A program made the position numbers and the translations under genes. From Gallionellaceae bacterium (lineage in GTDB: Bacteria > Pseudomonadota > Gammaproteobacteria > Burkholderiales > Gallionellaceae): 59,526 nucleotides of DNA. The notes beneath the pieces are model-generated. The model was not told the DNA's origin. It made no database searches and saw nothing but the letters and a program-made list of their open reading frames with translations. The stretch covers positions 1-59,526 of the forward strand of contig SCUU01000130.1 of the NCBI GenBank assembly GCA_004297065.1, read 5' to 3'. This document shows, piece by piece, positions 9,361-17,421 of the stretch (position 1 is the first letter of the stretch; the number at the start of each line of letters is the position of its first letter).

Positions 9361-10226
9361 TGTTGGATTACGACCTGCACTGTCACTCCACCGTTTCGGA
9401 CGGCCTGTTGTCGCCGACCGAACTGGTGGCACGGGCCGCAGAACGCGGCGTCAAGTTTCTCGCTTTAACCGATCACGATGATGTGGATGGCCTAGCCGAG
9501 GCGGCTGAGGCCGCCGCGCGGCACGGTATCGTGTTCATCAACGGCGTCGAGATATCGGTCAGTTGGCGCAGCCACACGCTGCATATCGTCGGGCTGCGTA
9601 TCGACCCGAAAAATTCCGCGCTGACCGAGGGCTTGCACGGCATCCGCAGCGGACGCCGCCGTCGCGCCGAGTTGATGGCGGAGTCGTTGGCGCGTTGCGG
9701 TATCGGCGGTGTGCTGGAAGGCGCGTACCGTTATGCGAAAAATCCCGACATCATCGGGCGCACGCATTTTGCGCGGTATCTGGTGGAGGCCGGGCACTGC
9801 AAGGATGTGGCCAGTGTGTTCAAGCGCTATCTGGTTAAAGGCAAGCCCGGCTATGTGCCGCATCAGTGGGCCGCTTTGCAGGATGCGATCAACTGGATAC
9901 GCGGCGCGGGAGGGATCGCCGTGCTGGCGCATCCGGGGCGTTATACCGCCGGGCGCAAGGCGATGGGCAAATCGACGCTGCACGAGTTGCTGCAAGAATT
10001 CACCGCCATGGACGGGCAGGCGATCGAGGTGGTAACGGGCAGTCACACGCCGCCGCAGTATGCCGAGTTTGCACGTTACGCCACGGAGTTTGGGCTGCTG
10101 TGTTCCTGCGGCTCGGACTATCACGGGCCGGGAGAGAGTTATCGCGATCTGGGGCGTTTGCCGGATATGCCGCTGGAGTGCAAACCCGTTTGGGAAATGT
10201 GGGGCGATGCCCCGGTTCGGGGATAA
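9360..10226 (+). CDS. PHP-domain phosphoesterase (RNase AM / YciV-like)
   Basis: 288 aa. The PHP metal-binding motifs are present: DLHCHSTVSDG near the N terminus, LTDHDDVDG, the GVEIS glutamate, AVLAHPGRY and CGSDYHGPG. The length and the adjacent yciO match E. coli YciV (RNase AM, 3',5'-nucleotide phosphatase and 5'-exonuclease acting on 5S rRNA). Relatives in actinobacteria and Chromobacterium are 3',5'-nucleoside bisphosphate phosphatases. One-base overlap with rnfH and a two-base gap to yciO indicate co-transcription. Confidence 0.92.
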   Translation: MLDYDLHCHSTVSDGLLSPTELVARAAERGVKFLALTDHDDVDGLAEAAEAAARHGIVFINGVEISVSWRSHTLHIVGLRIDPKNSALTEGLHGIRSGRRRRAELMAESLARCGIGGVLEGAYRYAKNPDIIGRTHFARYLVEAGHCKDVASVFKRYLVKGKPGYVPHQWAALQDAINWIRGAGGIAVLAHPGRYTAGRKAMGKSTLHELLQEFTAMDGQAIEVVTGSHTPPQYAEFARYATEFGLLCSCGSDYHGPGESYRDLGRLPDMPLECKPVWEMWGDAPVRG

Positions 10227-10228
10227 CC

Positions 10229-10858
10229 ATGTCGCAATTTTTTGTAATCCACCCCGATAACCCGCAAGTGCGCCTGATTAAACAGGCGGCAGCGCTGGTA
10301 CGCGAAGGCGCGGTGATCGTATATCCGACCGATTCGGGCTATGCGCTGGGCTGCCATCTGGGGGATAAAGACGCAGTGGCGCGTATCCGTCAGATTCGCG
10401 GTGTGGATGAAAAACACCACATGACTCTGGTGTGCCGTGATCTGTCCGAGCTGGCGCGTTATGCCCGCGTGGATAACGCACAGTTCCGTTTGTTGAAGAA
10501 CAATACGCCGGGCAGTTACACCTTCATTCTGGACGCGACCAAAGAAGTGCCGCGCCGTTTGCAACATCCGAAGCGCAGCACGGTTGGACTGCGCATCCCG
10601 GATCATGCGGTGGCCTTGGCGCTGCTGGAGGAGTTGGATGAACCGCTCATCAGTTCCACTTTGATCCTGCCGGATGCGCCACATCCGCTCACCGACATTG
10701 ATGAAATTCGCGAGTATCTGGCAATTAGGGTCGATCTGATTATCGGGGGCGGTGCGGTTGGAATCGAGCCGACTACGGTGATTGATCTGACGGGTGACGC
10801 GCCAGTGCTGGTGCGGCGCGGCAAAGGCGAAGTAAGCCATTTCGGAATAGATGAGTAG
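10229..10858 (+). CDS. yciO: YciO/Sua5/YrdC family L-threonylcarbamoyladenylate synthase-like protein
   Basis: 209 aa. The YrdC fold is recognised from VIVYPTDSGYALGC, the KR/K-type substrate region (DEKHHMTLVCRDL), PGSYTFILDATKEVPRRL, STVGLRIPDH and the C-terminal TTVIDLTGDAPVLVRRGKG. YciO is a paralogue of TsaC and may contribute to t6A tRNA precursor synthesis. The essential TsaC is usually separate. It lies two bases after the PHP gene, a pairing also seen in E. coli. Confidence 0.92.
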   Translation: MSQFFVIHPDNPQVRLIKQAAALVREGAVIVYPTDSGYALGCHLGDKDAVARIRQIRGVDEKHHMTLVCRDLSELARYARVDNAQFRLLKNNTPGSYTFILDATKEVPRRLQHPKRSTVGLRIPDHAVALALLEELDEPLISSTLILPDAPHPLTDIDEIREYLAIRVDLIIGGGAVGIEPTTVIDLTGDAPVLVRRGKGEVSHFGIDE

Positions 10859-11189
10859 AGTCGTTGCAGCATTGCTATTGATCCGGCATCAATTATCCGC
10901 GATAGGCGGCGCGATCAAGTTCCTCCCCCTTCAAGGGGGAGGTTAGGTGGGGGATGGGGCTATGGCCGGTATTTCACCCATCCCCACCCCAACCCTCCCC
11001 TTGAAGGGGAGGGAGTGGTTAGCCGTAAACTCACGGTTAAATCGTGCCGAATCTATAGTGTCTCGAACCAGAAATAACGGGACCAATGAAACGGGTGGAT
11101 TTTTTTGTCAGGCAAGGCGCAGACCCGCAGCCGTATGGGGTATGCGGCAAGGGGATGCAATGCGGCATGGCGGAAAAAGATGCCGTTTC
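10859..11189. other. Intergenic region with two repeat elements
   Basis: 331 bp without a convincing gene. It holds a G/C-rich palindromic repeat at 10921-11014 and the left part of a second inverted-repeat element at 11065-11210. The reading frame of the following gene stays open back to 10947, but that part is translated repeat and does not look like protein. Confidence 0.6.
10921..11014. repeat. G/C-rich palindromic repeat, copy 1
   Basis: The left arm (about 10921-10959, TCCTCCCCCTTCAAGGGGGA onward) and the right arm (about 10977-11014) are reverse complements around a spacer of about 17 bp. Each arm is itself a hairpin. Closely related copies occur at 24408-24514, and single-arm relatives lie inside coding genes at 27559-27615, 28109-28222 and 50947-50985. 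It behaves as a dispersed, mobilised palindrome family. Confidence 0.85.
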
Positions 11190-11210
11190 ATGTTTCGTTA
11201 TTTCTGGTTC
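11065..11210. repeat. 146-bp imperfect inverted-repeat element overlapping a gene start
   Basis: A perfect 15-bp inverted repeat (11065-11079 with 11196-11210, GAACCAGAAATAACG) encloses a nested 9-bp pair (11085-11093 with 11183-11191), so the whole segment can fold into one long stem. The right arm contains the proposed ATG of the next gene and the first codons of its signal peptide. It is either a small non-autonomous mobile element or a structured leader able to hide the start codon. Confidence 0.6.
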
Positions 11211-12659
11211 GTGATGCTAGCCGGCATGCTGCTCGGTCAAACGGCTGCAGCCGAGCCCGACGGGTTTATTCATCGTCCGGCGCTGATTCGGGGCAGCTTT
11301 GAGCAGCTCGCGTTGCCCGCGAACGAGTCGATGGGGATGTTGGGAGTGAATTATCTGCTGGAAACGCTACCCCATCTCTACGTTGGTGGCGCGGCCTACG
11401 GCGCGCTCACCGGGCAACGCGGGGGATTTTTCACGGTGGGTACGGAAGTCGCCTGGCACCAGAAACTATTCCAGCAGTGGGAATGGCAGGCCGGTTTGTA
11501 TGCGGGTGGCGGCGGCGGCGGCGGCGCGACTGCCCTGGTCGGCGGCGGTTTAATGCTGCGCCCGCACGTGGATTTGATGTGGGATTTCGGTGCTTACCGG
11601 GCGGGGCTGTCGGCGTCCAGCGTGAGCTTTCCGTCCGGGCAGATTTCCAGCAACCAGCTTGGCTTGGTGTTTTCTGCCGATACGGAATTTTTGCAGCTTG
11701 ATCCTTTGCATTTGGGTGAACCGCCGATGGTCAGGCAGCGTAGCGGGGTCGGGTTTGACCGGGTACATGCGGTTGCGGGAATTTACCAGGGGCAGGTGTT
11801 CGCGCGGTCTGGAACGGGTAACACGATAGGGTTGGTCGGTTTTCGCATGGAGCAGATGCGTTCCGCCTACAGTTTTTGGGGCATCGAAGCGGCAGGTGCC
11901 GCCAGCGGCGGGGCGGCCGGCTATGCCGAGTTTCTCGGTACGGTTGGGGTAGAAGCGCCCATGCTGGAGGAGCGTGCCGCCATCGGTGCCCGTGTCGCCG
12001 CAGGCATGGGCGGCGGCGGCGCGGTTTCGGTGGGGGGCGGGCAGTTATACAAACTGGGCGGCTATGCCACGGTCAATCTCAGCCGCGATACGCATTTGTC
12101 GCTGGAAGGCGGTTATGCTGCGGCCCCGGACGGACAGTTACGCGCACGCTATGCCGTTACTAACCTGACCATGGATTTGGATCACCCGGATGATCCATCC
12201 GGCGATGCGCAAATCAATCGATACGAAGGGTTGCTCGGTGCGAATCGTTACGCGGCAACTGCGCATAAAGACGGTAGCGTGAGTGTGATGGATGTAGTGG
12301 CGCTGAAAGTGAACCGCTATATTGGCGATACAATCTATCTGAGCGGGCAGGCGCACAGCGCGTTTCAGGGTAAAGAGGGCGGTTATTCCGCGGGTTTGTT
12401 CGGCGTGGGCATGCGTTTTTCTGGATGGTTCGACAGGGTGGCGCTGGGGGCGGAAATGCTGCTCGGGGCCGCCGGCGGCGGCGGGGTCGAGAGTAGCGGC
12501 GGGGCGATAGTGGCGCCGAACGCTTATCTGGATTGGCAACTGGACGACTGGTTTACGCTACGGCTGGGGAGCGGGCGCATCAAATCCCTGGGCGGCGCAT
12601 TGGACAGCCAATCTGTCAATGTCGCCATTAAATTTTCTTATGCGGCAGCAAGTCGTTAA
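11190..12659 (+). CDS. Secreted glycine-rich protein, probably outer-membrane beta-barrel-like, unknown function
   Basis: 489 aa from ATG 11190. A signal peptide (MFRYFWFVMLAGMLLGQTAA, cleavage near AAAEP) precedes a repetitive alternation of aromatic/hydrophobic and glycine-rich stretches (GGFFTVGTEVAWHQKLF, LYAGGGGGGGATALVGGGL, YKLGGYATVNLS) and ends in SVNVAIKFSYAAASR. This pattern fits an amphipathic beta-barrel, but I recognise no named family. The open frame extends to 10947, yet that extension translates a palindromic repeat, so I reject it. The start lies inside an inverted-repeat arm and has no clear Shine-Dalgarno; GTG 11211 is an alternative. Confidence 0.7.
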   Translation: MFRYFWFVMLAGMLLGQTAAAEPDGFIHRPALIRGSFEQLALPANESMGMLGVNYLLETLPHLYVGGAAYGALTGQRGGFFTVGTEVAWHQKLFQQWEWQAGLYAGGGGGGGATALVGGGLMLRPHVDLMWDFGAYRAGLSASSVSFPSGQISSNQLGLVFSADTEFLQLDPLHLGEPPMVRQRSGVGFDRVHAVAGIYQGQVFARSGTGNTIGLVGFRMEQMRSAYSFWGIEAAGAASGGAAGYAEFLGTVGVEAPMLEERAAIGARVAAGMGGGGAVSVGGGQLYKLGGYATVNLSRDTHLSLEGGYAAAPDGQLRARYAVTNLTMDLDHPDDPSGDAQINRYEGLLGANRYAATAHKDGSVSVMDVVALKVNRYIGDTIYLSGQAHSAFQGKEGGYSAGLFGVGMRFSGWFDRVALGAEMLLGAAGGGGVESSGGAIVAPNAYLDWQLDDWFTLRLGSGRIKSLGGALDSQSVNVAIKFSYAAASR

Positions 12660-12680
12660 ACGGGCGAGTTAAAAAATAAA

Positions 12681-13328
12681 ATGAATTTCGACGCATTGAT
12701 CCAAACCATCGCGATAGCGGCCATCCCGGTGCTGTTCGCCATCACATTGCACGAAGCGGCGCACGGCTATGTGGCGCGCCATTTCGGCGACATGACGGCA
12801 TACCAGCAGGGACGCATCTCATTGAACCCGTTGCGGCATATCGATCCGGTGGGCACGATCCTGTTGCCGTTGCTGACGCTTTGGCTGGGCGGCATCCTGT
12901 TCGGCTGGGCGAAACCGGTGCCGGTCAATTTCGCCGCGCTACGTCGCCCCAAGCAGGATATGTTGTGGGTGGCACTGGCCGGGCCGGCAGCCAATTTGTT
13001 CATGGCGCTGTTCTGGGGGCTATGGGTCAAGGTCGCGTGGATGTCGCCGGAAAGTTATTTTGCCGAGCCGTTGCTGGAAATGGCGCAGTTGGGCGTTAAA
13101 ATCAATGTCATCTTGCTGGTGTTGAATCTGCTACCTTTGCCGCCATTGGACGGCGGGCGCATTGCGGTGAGTTTGTTGCCGCATCGGTGGGCGTTCAAAT
13201 TGGCAAGTATTGAGCCGTATGGCATGTTCATCCTGATCGGCTTGGCGATTACGCCCGTGCTGGGCTGGATTCTGACGCCGCCCGTCATCGGGCTGGTTTC
13301 TTTGATTAATTTAATTTTTGGTTTTTGA
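12681..13328 (+). CDS. Site-2 protease family zinc metalloprotease (M50B)
   Basis: 215 aa, short all-membrane M50 peptidase of the YwhC/rhomboid-neighbour type common in proteobacteria. The HEAAH zinc motif is at residues 24-28 (ITLHEAAHGYVARHFGD) and the third ligand region is LPLPPLDGGRI near residue 150. About five or six hydrophobic segments are visible and no PDZ domain. It is followed directly by trpS; this M50-trpS-scpA order is a recognisable betaproteobacterial neighbourhood. Its substrate is unknown. Confidence 0.92.
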   Translation: MNFDALIQTIAIAAIPVLFAITLHEAAHGYVARHFGDMTAYQQGRISLNPLRHIDPVGTILLPLLTLWLGGILFGWAKPVPVNFAALRRPKQDMLWVALAGPAANLFMALFWGLWVKVAWMSPESYFAEPLLEMAQLGVKINVILLVLNLLPLPPLDGGRIAVSLLPHRWAFKLASIEPYGMFILIGLAITPVLGWILTPPVIGLVSLINLIFGF

Positions 13329-13337
13329 TTGCCGACT

Positions 13338-14540
13338 ATGTTTGCTGATCGCGTGTTATCCGGGATGCGTCCCACAGGCAGTTTGCACTTGGGGCATTAC
13401 CATGGTGTATTGAAAAATTGGGTGGAAATGCAGCAGGAATTCGAGTGCCTGTTTTTCGTGGCCGACTGGCATGCGCTGACCACGCACTACGACACGCCGC
13501 AAGTGATCGGGCAAAGTGTGTGGGACATGGTGATCGACTGGCTGGCGGCGGGCGTCGATCCGGCACGCGCCACCTTGTTTATCCAGTCCCGCGTGCCGGA
13601 ACATGCCGAGCTGCATTTGCTGCTGTCCATGATTACGCCGCTGGGCTGGCTGGAACGCGTGCCGACCTATAAGGATCAGCAGGAGAAACTTTCCGAAAAG
13701 GATCTCGGTACCTACGGTTTCCTGGGCTATCCGCTGCTGCAAAGCGCCGATATCCTCATCTACCGCGCCACGCAAGTGCCGGTGGGCGAAGACCAGGTGC
13801 CGCACATCGAATTTACGCGCGAGATCGCGCGGCGCTTCAACCACATTTACGGGCGCGAGCCCGATTTCGAGGGAAAGGCCGAAGCTGCGGTGAAGAAACT
13901 TGGCAGCAAAAAAGCCAAACTCTACGCCGAGTTGCGTACCCGCTTCCAGCAACAGGGCGACGACGGGGCGCTGGAATCGGCCAAAGCCTTGCTCGGCGAG
14001 CAACAGAGCCTTTCCTTGGGGGACCGCGAGCGCCTGTTCGGCTACCTCGAAGGCGGCAGCAAAATGATCTTATCCGAGCCGCAAGCCATGCTGACCAAGG
14101 CTTCCAGGATGCCGGGGCTGGACGGGCAAAAAATGTCCAAGTCTTACGGCAATGTCATCACCTTGCGCGAAGATGAAGAAAGCGTCAGCAAAAAAATACG
14201 CACCATGCCCACCGATCCGGCACGTATACGCCGTACCGATGCGGGCGACCCGGCACGGTGTCCGGTGTGGAAGCTGCATGAAGTGTATTCCAGCGAAGAC
14301 ACCCGGCAGTGGGTGCAGCAAGGCTGCAAGAGCGCGGGCATCGGCTGCATCGAATGCAAACAACCGGTGATTGCCGGCGTGCTGGAAGAGCAGAAGCCGA
14401 TGCGCGAACGCGCCCAACAATATCTGGACGACCCGACCCTGGTGCGCAACATCATCGCCGACGGCTGCGAGAAAGCGCGCAAGCTGGCGACCGAGACGAT
14501 GCGCGATGTGCGCGAGGCGATGGGGCTGAGCTACAGCTAA
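13338..14540 (+). CDS. trpS: Tryptophanyl-tRNA synthetase
   Basis: 400 aa class I aminoacyl-tRNA synthetase. The HIGH-type motif is GSLHLGHYHG (near residue 15) and the KMSKS motif is GQKMSKSYGN (near residue 265). The protein is longer than the 330-aa E. coli enzyme because of an insert before KMSKS (FEGKAEAAVKKLGSKKAKLY onward), as in many betaproteobacteria. ATG 13338 is chosen over TTG 13329 because the conserved N terminus begins FADRVLSGMRPTG. Confidence 0.96.
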   Translation: MFADRVLSGMRPTGSLHLGHYHGVLKNWVEMQQEFECLFFVADWHALTTHYDTPQVIGQSVWDMVIDWLAAGVDPARATLFIQSRVPEHAELHLLLSMITPLGWLERVPTYKDQQEKLSEKDLGTYGFLGYPLLQSADILIYRATQVPVGEDQVPHIEFTREIARRFNHIYGREPDFEGKAEAAVKKLGSKKAKLYAELRTRFQQQGDDGALESAKALLGEQQSLSLGDRERLFGYLEGGSKMILSEPQAMLTKASRMPGLDGQKMSKSYGNVITLREDEESVSKKIRTMPTDPARIRRTDAGDPARCPVWKLHEVYSSEDTRQWVQQGCKSAGIGCIECKQPVIAGVLEEQKPMRERAQQYLDDPTLVRNIIADGCEKARKLATETMRDVREAMGLSYS

Positions 14541-14550
14541 TGGACGAATT

Positions 14551-14871
14551 GTGATTTCCGAAAAAACAATTCAACAGGCCGTTGATCGGCTGGTGGCGGC
14601 GGCCAAACCGAGCAAGATCATCCTGTTCGGCTCCTATGCGCGCGGCGAGGCGACCGAGGATTCGGATCTGGATTTGATGGTGATCGAGCAAGAGGTGCAG
14701 AACTCCGGTGAGGAAATGATACGGCTGCACAGGGCGGTAGGTGATGTCGGCGTTGGCGTGGATGTGCTGGTGTATTCCGATAAAGAGGCTGCCCGCCGTA
14801 GTCAGGTGCCTGGAACGGTGTTGTATTGGGCATTCAAGGAAGGAAAGGTGCTTTATGACGCCCGGCCATGA
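14551..14871 (+). CDS. MNT-type nucleotidyltransferase (MntA-like antitoxin candidate)
   Basis: 106-aa minimal nucleotidyltransferase. The catalytic signature GSYARGEATEDSDLDLMV provides the GSx10DxD motif, with a third acidic position in VDVLVYSDK. It starts at GTG 14551, ten bases after trpS, and overlaps the following HEPN gene by 17 bp. MNT/HEPN pairs work as toxin-antitoxin systems in which MNT AMPylates HEPN; by analogy this gene would be the antitoxin. No substrate evidence is visible for this pair. Confidence 0.85.
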   Translation: MISEKTIQQAVDRLVAAAKPSKIILFGSYARGEATEDSDLDLMVIEQEVQNSGEEMIRLHRAVGDVGVGVDVLVYSDKEAARRSQVPGTVLYWAFKEGKVLYDARP

Positions 14872-15238
14872 AGAGGCGTTGCGCGCATTGCGGATGGCGG
14901 ATAGGGATATTGTCGCTTTCCGCAAGATGAAGGATGACCCGGATTTTCATTTCGCTATAACTTGTTTTCATGCGCAACAGGCAATTGAGAAGTGCATGAA
15001 GGCGGTCATGTTTGAGCGTGGCATCGTATTCTCGCCCATACATGATTTGGCCAGGCTGGCGCTGTCATTGCAGGAGAGTGGCGTTGTTGTGCCTTGCACT
15101 GTGGATGAGTTGCGGAAACTCAATCCTTTCGCCGTGACGTTTCGTTATGACGATACCGACATCCCGCTTATCGGGGCTGATGCGGTAGAGAGCATGGTGG
15201 ACACGATGCGGCTATGGGTTGGCAAGGCAGTGCGATGA
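14855..15238 (+). CDS. HEPN domain protein (toxin candidate)
   Basis: 127 aa, helical HEPN domain (PF05168-like): FAITCFHAQQAIEKCMKAVM, a conserved helix of the family, then FSPIHDLARLALSL and the C-terminal VTFRYDDTDIPLIGADAVES. The canonical Rx4-6H RNase motif is not obvious; FRYDD stands where many members have RYPD. It may therefore be a non-nucleolytic HEPN. It overlaps the MNT gene by 17 bp and scpA by 4 bp, so it is translationally wedged between trpS and scpA. Confidence 0.82.
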   Translation: MTPGHEEALRALRMADRDIVAFRKMKDDPDFHFAITCFHAQQAIEKCMKAVMFERGIVFSPIHDLARLALSLQESGVVVPCTVDELRKLNPFAVTFRYDDTDIPLIGADAVESMVDTMRLWVGKAVR

Positions 15239-16038
15239 GCCAGGCCGAACTCCGGCTGATCCCGCGCGCACTCATCCACGGCGAACCGCTGCTGGAGATG
15301 CCGTCCGACCTTTACATCCCGCCGGATGCGCTGGAACTGGTGCTGGAGACGTTCCAGGGGCCGCTCGATCTGCTGCTGTACCTGATCCGCAAGCACAACC
15401 TCGATGTGCTCGACATCCCGATGGCGCAGCTCACCCGGCAGTACATGGGCTACATTGAGATCATGCAGCGCAACCGTCTGGAACTGGCGGCCGAATATCT
15501 GCTCATGGCGGCGGTGCTGATCGAGATCAAGTCGCGCATGCTGTTGCCGCGCCCGCCCAAGATCGGCGAAGAGGAAATCGAAGATCCGCGTGCCGAACTG
15601 ATGCGCCGTTTGCTGGAATACGAGCAAATGAAGCTGGCCGCGCAAAGGTTGAACGACCTGCCCCAAGCGGGACGCGATTTCGAGTTGGTGCAGGTATTGA
15701 TGGAGCGCGCCGTGGTCGAACGACTGCCCAACGTGAGCGTGGAGGATTTGCGCATCGCGTGGATGACCCTGCTCACGCGCGCCAAAGTGAATGCGCATCA
15801 CAAAGTGCGGCGCGAAGAGCTTTCGGTACGCGAGCAAATGACGCGTTTGCTACGGCAACTGCGCCACGGCGAATTCGAGCCGTTCGAAAATCTGTTCGAT
15901 CATGCGGGCGGCATTCCGCAGCTTGTTGTCACCTTCATCGCCATATTGGAATTGGCCAAAGAGAGCTTGATCGAAGTTACGCAAACCGAAACGCTGGGGA
16001 ATATCTATGTCCGAACAAGCCGCCTTACCCTCGAATGA
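15235..16038 (+). CDS. scpA: Segregation and condensation protein A
   Basis: 267 aa kleisin subunit of the SMC-ScpAB condensin. The N-terminal kleisin helix region is clear (ETFQGPLDLLLYLIRKHNLD, DIPMAQLTRQYMGYI, AAEYLLMAAVLIEIKSRMLL) and the C-terminal winged helix contains VTFIAILELAKESLIEVTQ. ATG 15235 overlaps the HEPN stop by 4 bp. The 3' end overlaps scpB by 32 bp, indicating coupled translation of the two condensin partners. Confidence 0.96.
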   Translation: MSQAELRLIPRALIHGEPLLEMPSDLYIPPDALELVLETFQGPLDLLLYLIRKHNLDVLDIPMAQLTRQYMGYIEIMQRNRLELAAEYLLMAAVLIEIKSRMLLPRPPKIGEEEIEDPRAELMRRLLEYEQMKLAAQRLNDLPQAGRDFELVQVLMERAVVERLPNVSVEDLRIAWMTLLTRAKVNAHHKVRREELSVREQMTRLLRQLRHGEFEPFENLFDHAGGIPQLVVTFIAILELAKESLIEVTQTETLGNIYVRTSRLTLE

Positions 16039-16630
16039 GCATCAATTGCCCGCAGCGACGGCCCCGGACGGGGCTTCGGTTGATATCGCGCAGTTAAAGA
16101 GGATATTCGAAGCTGCTTTGATGACTACACAAGAGCCACTGTCGATGTCCGAGTTGAAGAAGCTCGGCGATGCCCCGTTGGAAACACGTTTCGTCGAAGA
16201 GTTGCTGCAACAACTCGTGGAAAAATATGCCGACAGCGGCGTCGAATTGAACCGTGTGGCCAGCGGCTGGCGCTTCCGTGCGCGCCCCGAGATGCAGGCC
16301 TACATAGGGCGTCTGGATCCGCAAAAGCCCGCGCGCTATTCGCGCGCCGTGATGGAAACCCTCGCCATCATCGCGTATCGCCAGCCGGTGACGCGCGGCG
16401 ATATCGAAGAGATACGCGGTGTCGTCGTTTCCGCGCAAGTGTTGAAAACGCTGGAATCGCGCTGCTGGGTCGAGAGCATAGGCACGCGCGATGCACCGGG
16501 TAAACCGGCCTTGTATGCCACCACACAACAATTGCTGGATGACCTTAACCTGCGCTCGCTGAGCGAATTGCCCGCGTTGGAAGAGATGGGCAATCTGCTG
16601 GAGCCGGCAAGCCAACAAGACGCTGCGTGA
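16007..16630 (+). CDS. scpB: Segregation and condensation protein B
   Basis: 207 aa, two winged-helix domains that bind the ScpA kleisin. Typical segments are LKRIFEAALMTTQEPLSMSE, GWRFRARPEMQAYIGRL and SRAVMETLAIIAYRQPVTRG, followed by a TLESRCWVES-type motif. The gene begins inside the end of scpA and its stop overlaps the following methyltransferase GTG start by 4 bp. Confidence 0.96.
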   Translation: MSEQAALPSNEHQLPAATAPDGASVDIAQLKRIFEAALMTTQEPLSMSELKKLGDAPLETRFVEELLQQLVEKYADSGVELNRVASGWRFRARPEMQAYIGRLDPQKPARYSRAVMETLAIIAYRQPVTRGDIEEIRGVVVSAQVLKTLESRCWVESIGTRDAPGKPALYATTQQLLDDLNLRSLSELPALEEMGNLLEPASQQDAA

Positions 16631-17421
16631 ACCCAACGTTGAAACTCATTTCTTCACGCGACAATCCTTTTTTTAAAGAGCTGAGCAAGCTGGCGGGCTC
16701 CTCCCGGCAGCGCCGTAAAGCAGGGCAAACTTTGCTGGATGGGGCGCATCTGGTGCAAGCGTACCTGCTGTCCGGCGAGCGCCCGCTGCACTTGTTGGTG
16801 AATGCGGCGGCAGCGCAAGATCGGGAGATCGCCAGCTTGATTGCGCAATTGACCGATGTTCCCCGTACCTGTCTGGACGCTGCTTTGTTTGGCGAACTCA
16901 CCGATCTGAAGACGCCGAGCGGTCTGCTGGCCCTGATCGAACTGCCGCAGCCGCACTTGGCTCCCGCGCACAACCGTTTCTGCATCTTGCTGGAAGATAT
17001 TCAAGATCCCGGCAACCTCGGCTCTATTTTGCGCACGGCTGCTGCTGCGGGGTGTGATGCCGCTTTTTTGTCTACCGGCTGTGCCGATGCCTGGTCGCCT
17101 AAAGTGCTGCGGGCCGCGATGGGCGGGCATTTCGCATTGAGTATTCACGAGCAGGCCGATCTGCGCAATGTGGCTGCGGCGTTCGGGGGAGCGATCTTCG
17201 CCGCCTCGTTGCAAGCCAGTGCCAGCCTGTACGATTGCAAGCTGACCGGCAGTATTGCTTTTGCTTTCGGTAATGAGGGGGCGGGACTGTCGCAGGAGTT
17301 GTCAAATATTTGTCGCCAGCTCATCACCGTTCCGATGCCCGGAAAAGTGGAGTCGTTGAATGTCGCGGCGGCGGCGGCGGTGTGCCTGTTCGAGGCGGTA
17401 CGGCAGCGCGGGCAAGTCTAG
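16627..17421 (+). CDS. SpoU/TrmH family RNA 2'-O-methyltransferase
   Basis: 264 aa. An N-terminal RNA-binding substrate domain (ISSRDNPFFKELSKLAGSSR, AGQTLLDGAHLVQAYL) precedes a SPOUT domain with motif 1 EDIQDPGNLGSILRTAAAAG, motif 2 AFAFGNEGAGLS and motif 3 VPMPGKVESLNVAAAAAV. This is the RlmB/TsnR-like architecture, methylating a ribose in rRNA or tRNA; the exact target nucleotide is not readable. GTG 16627 overlaps the scpB stop. The 3' end converges on ppsR with a 4-bp overlap. Confidence 0.92.
   Translation: MNPTLKLISSRDNPFFKELSKLAGSSRQRRKAGQTLLDGAHLVQAYLLSGERPLHLLVNAAAAQDREIASLIAQLTDVPRTCLDAALFGELTDLKTPSGLLALIELPQPHLAPAHNRFCILLEDIQDPGNLGSILRTAAAAGCDAAFLSTGCADAWSPKVLRAAMGGHFALSIHEQADLRNVAAAFGGAIFAASLQASASLYDCKLTGSIAFAFGNEGAGLSQELSNICRQLITVPMPGKVESLNVAAAAAVCLFEAVRQRGQV

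Noticed and set aside
10947-11189. Longer N terminus for the glycine-rich secreted protein
   Set aside because: The extra 81 residues translate a palindromic repeat and would bury the signal peptide inside the protein.
11065-11210. Integron attC site
   Set aside because: The inverted arms lack the GTTRRRY/RYYYAAC core boxes, and no cassette array follows.
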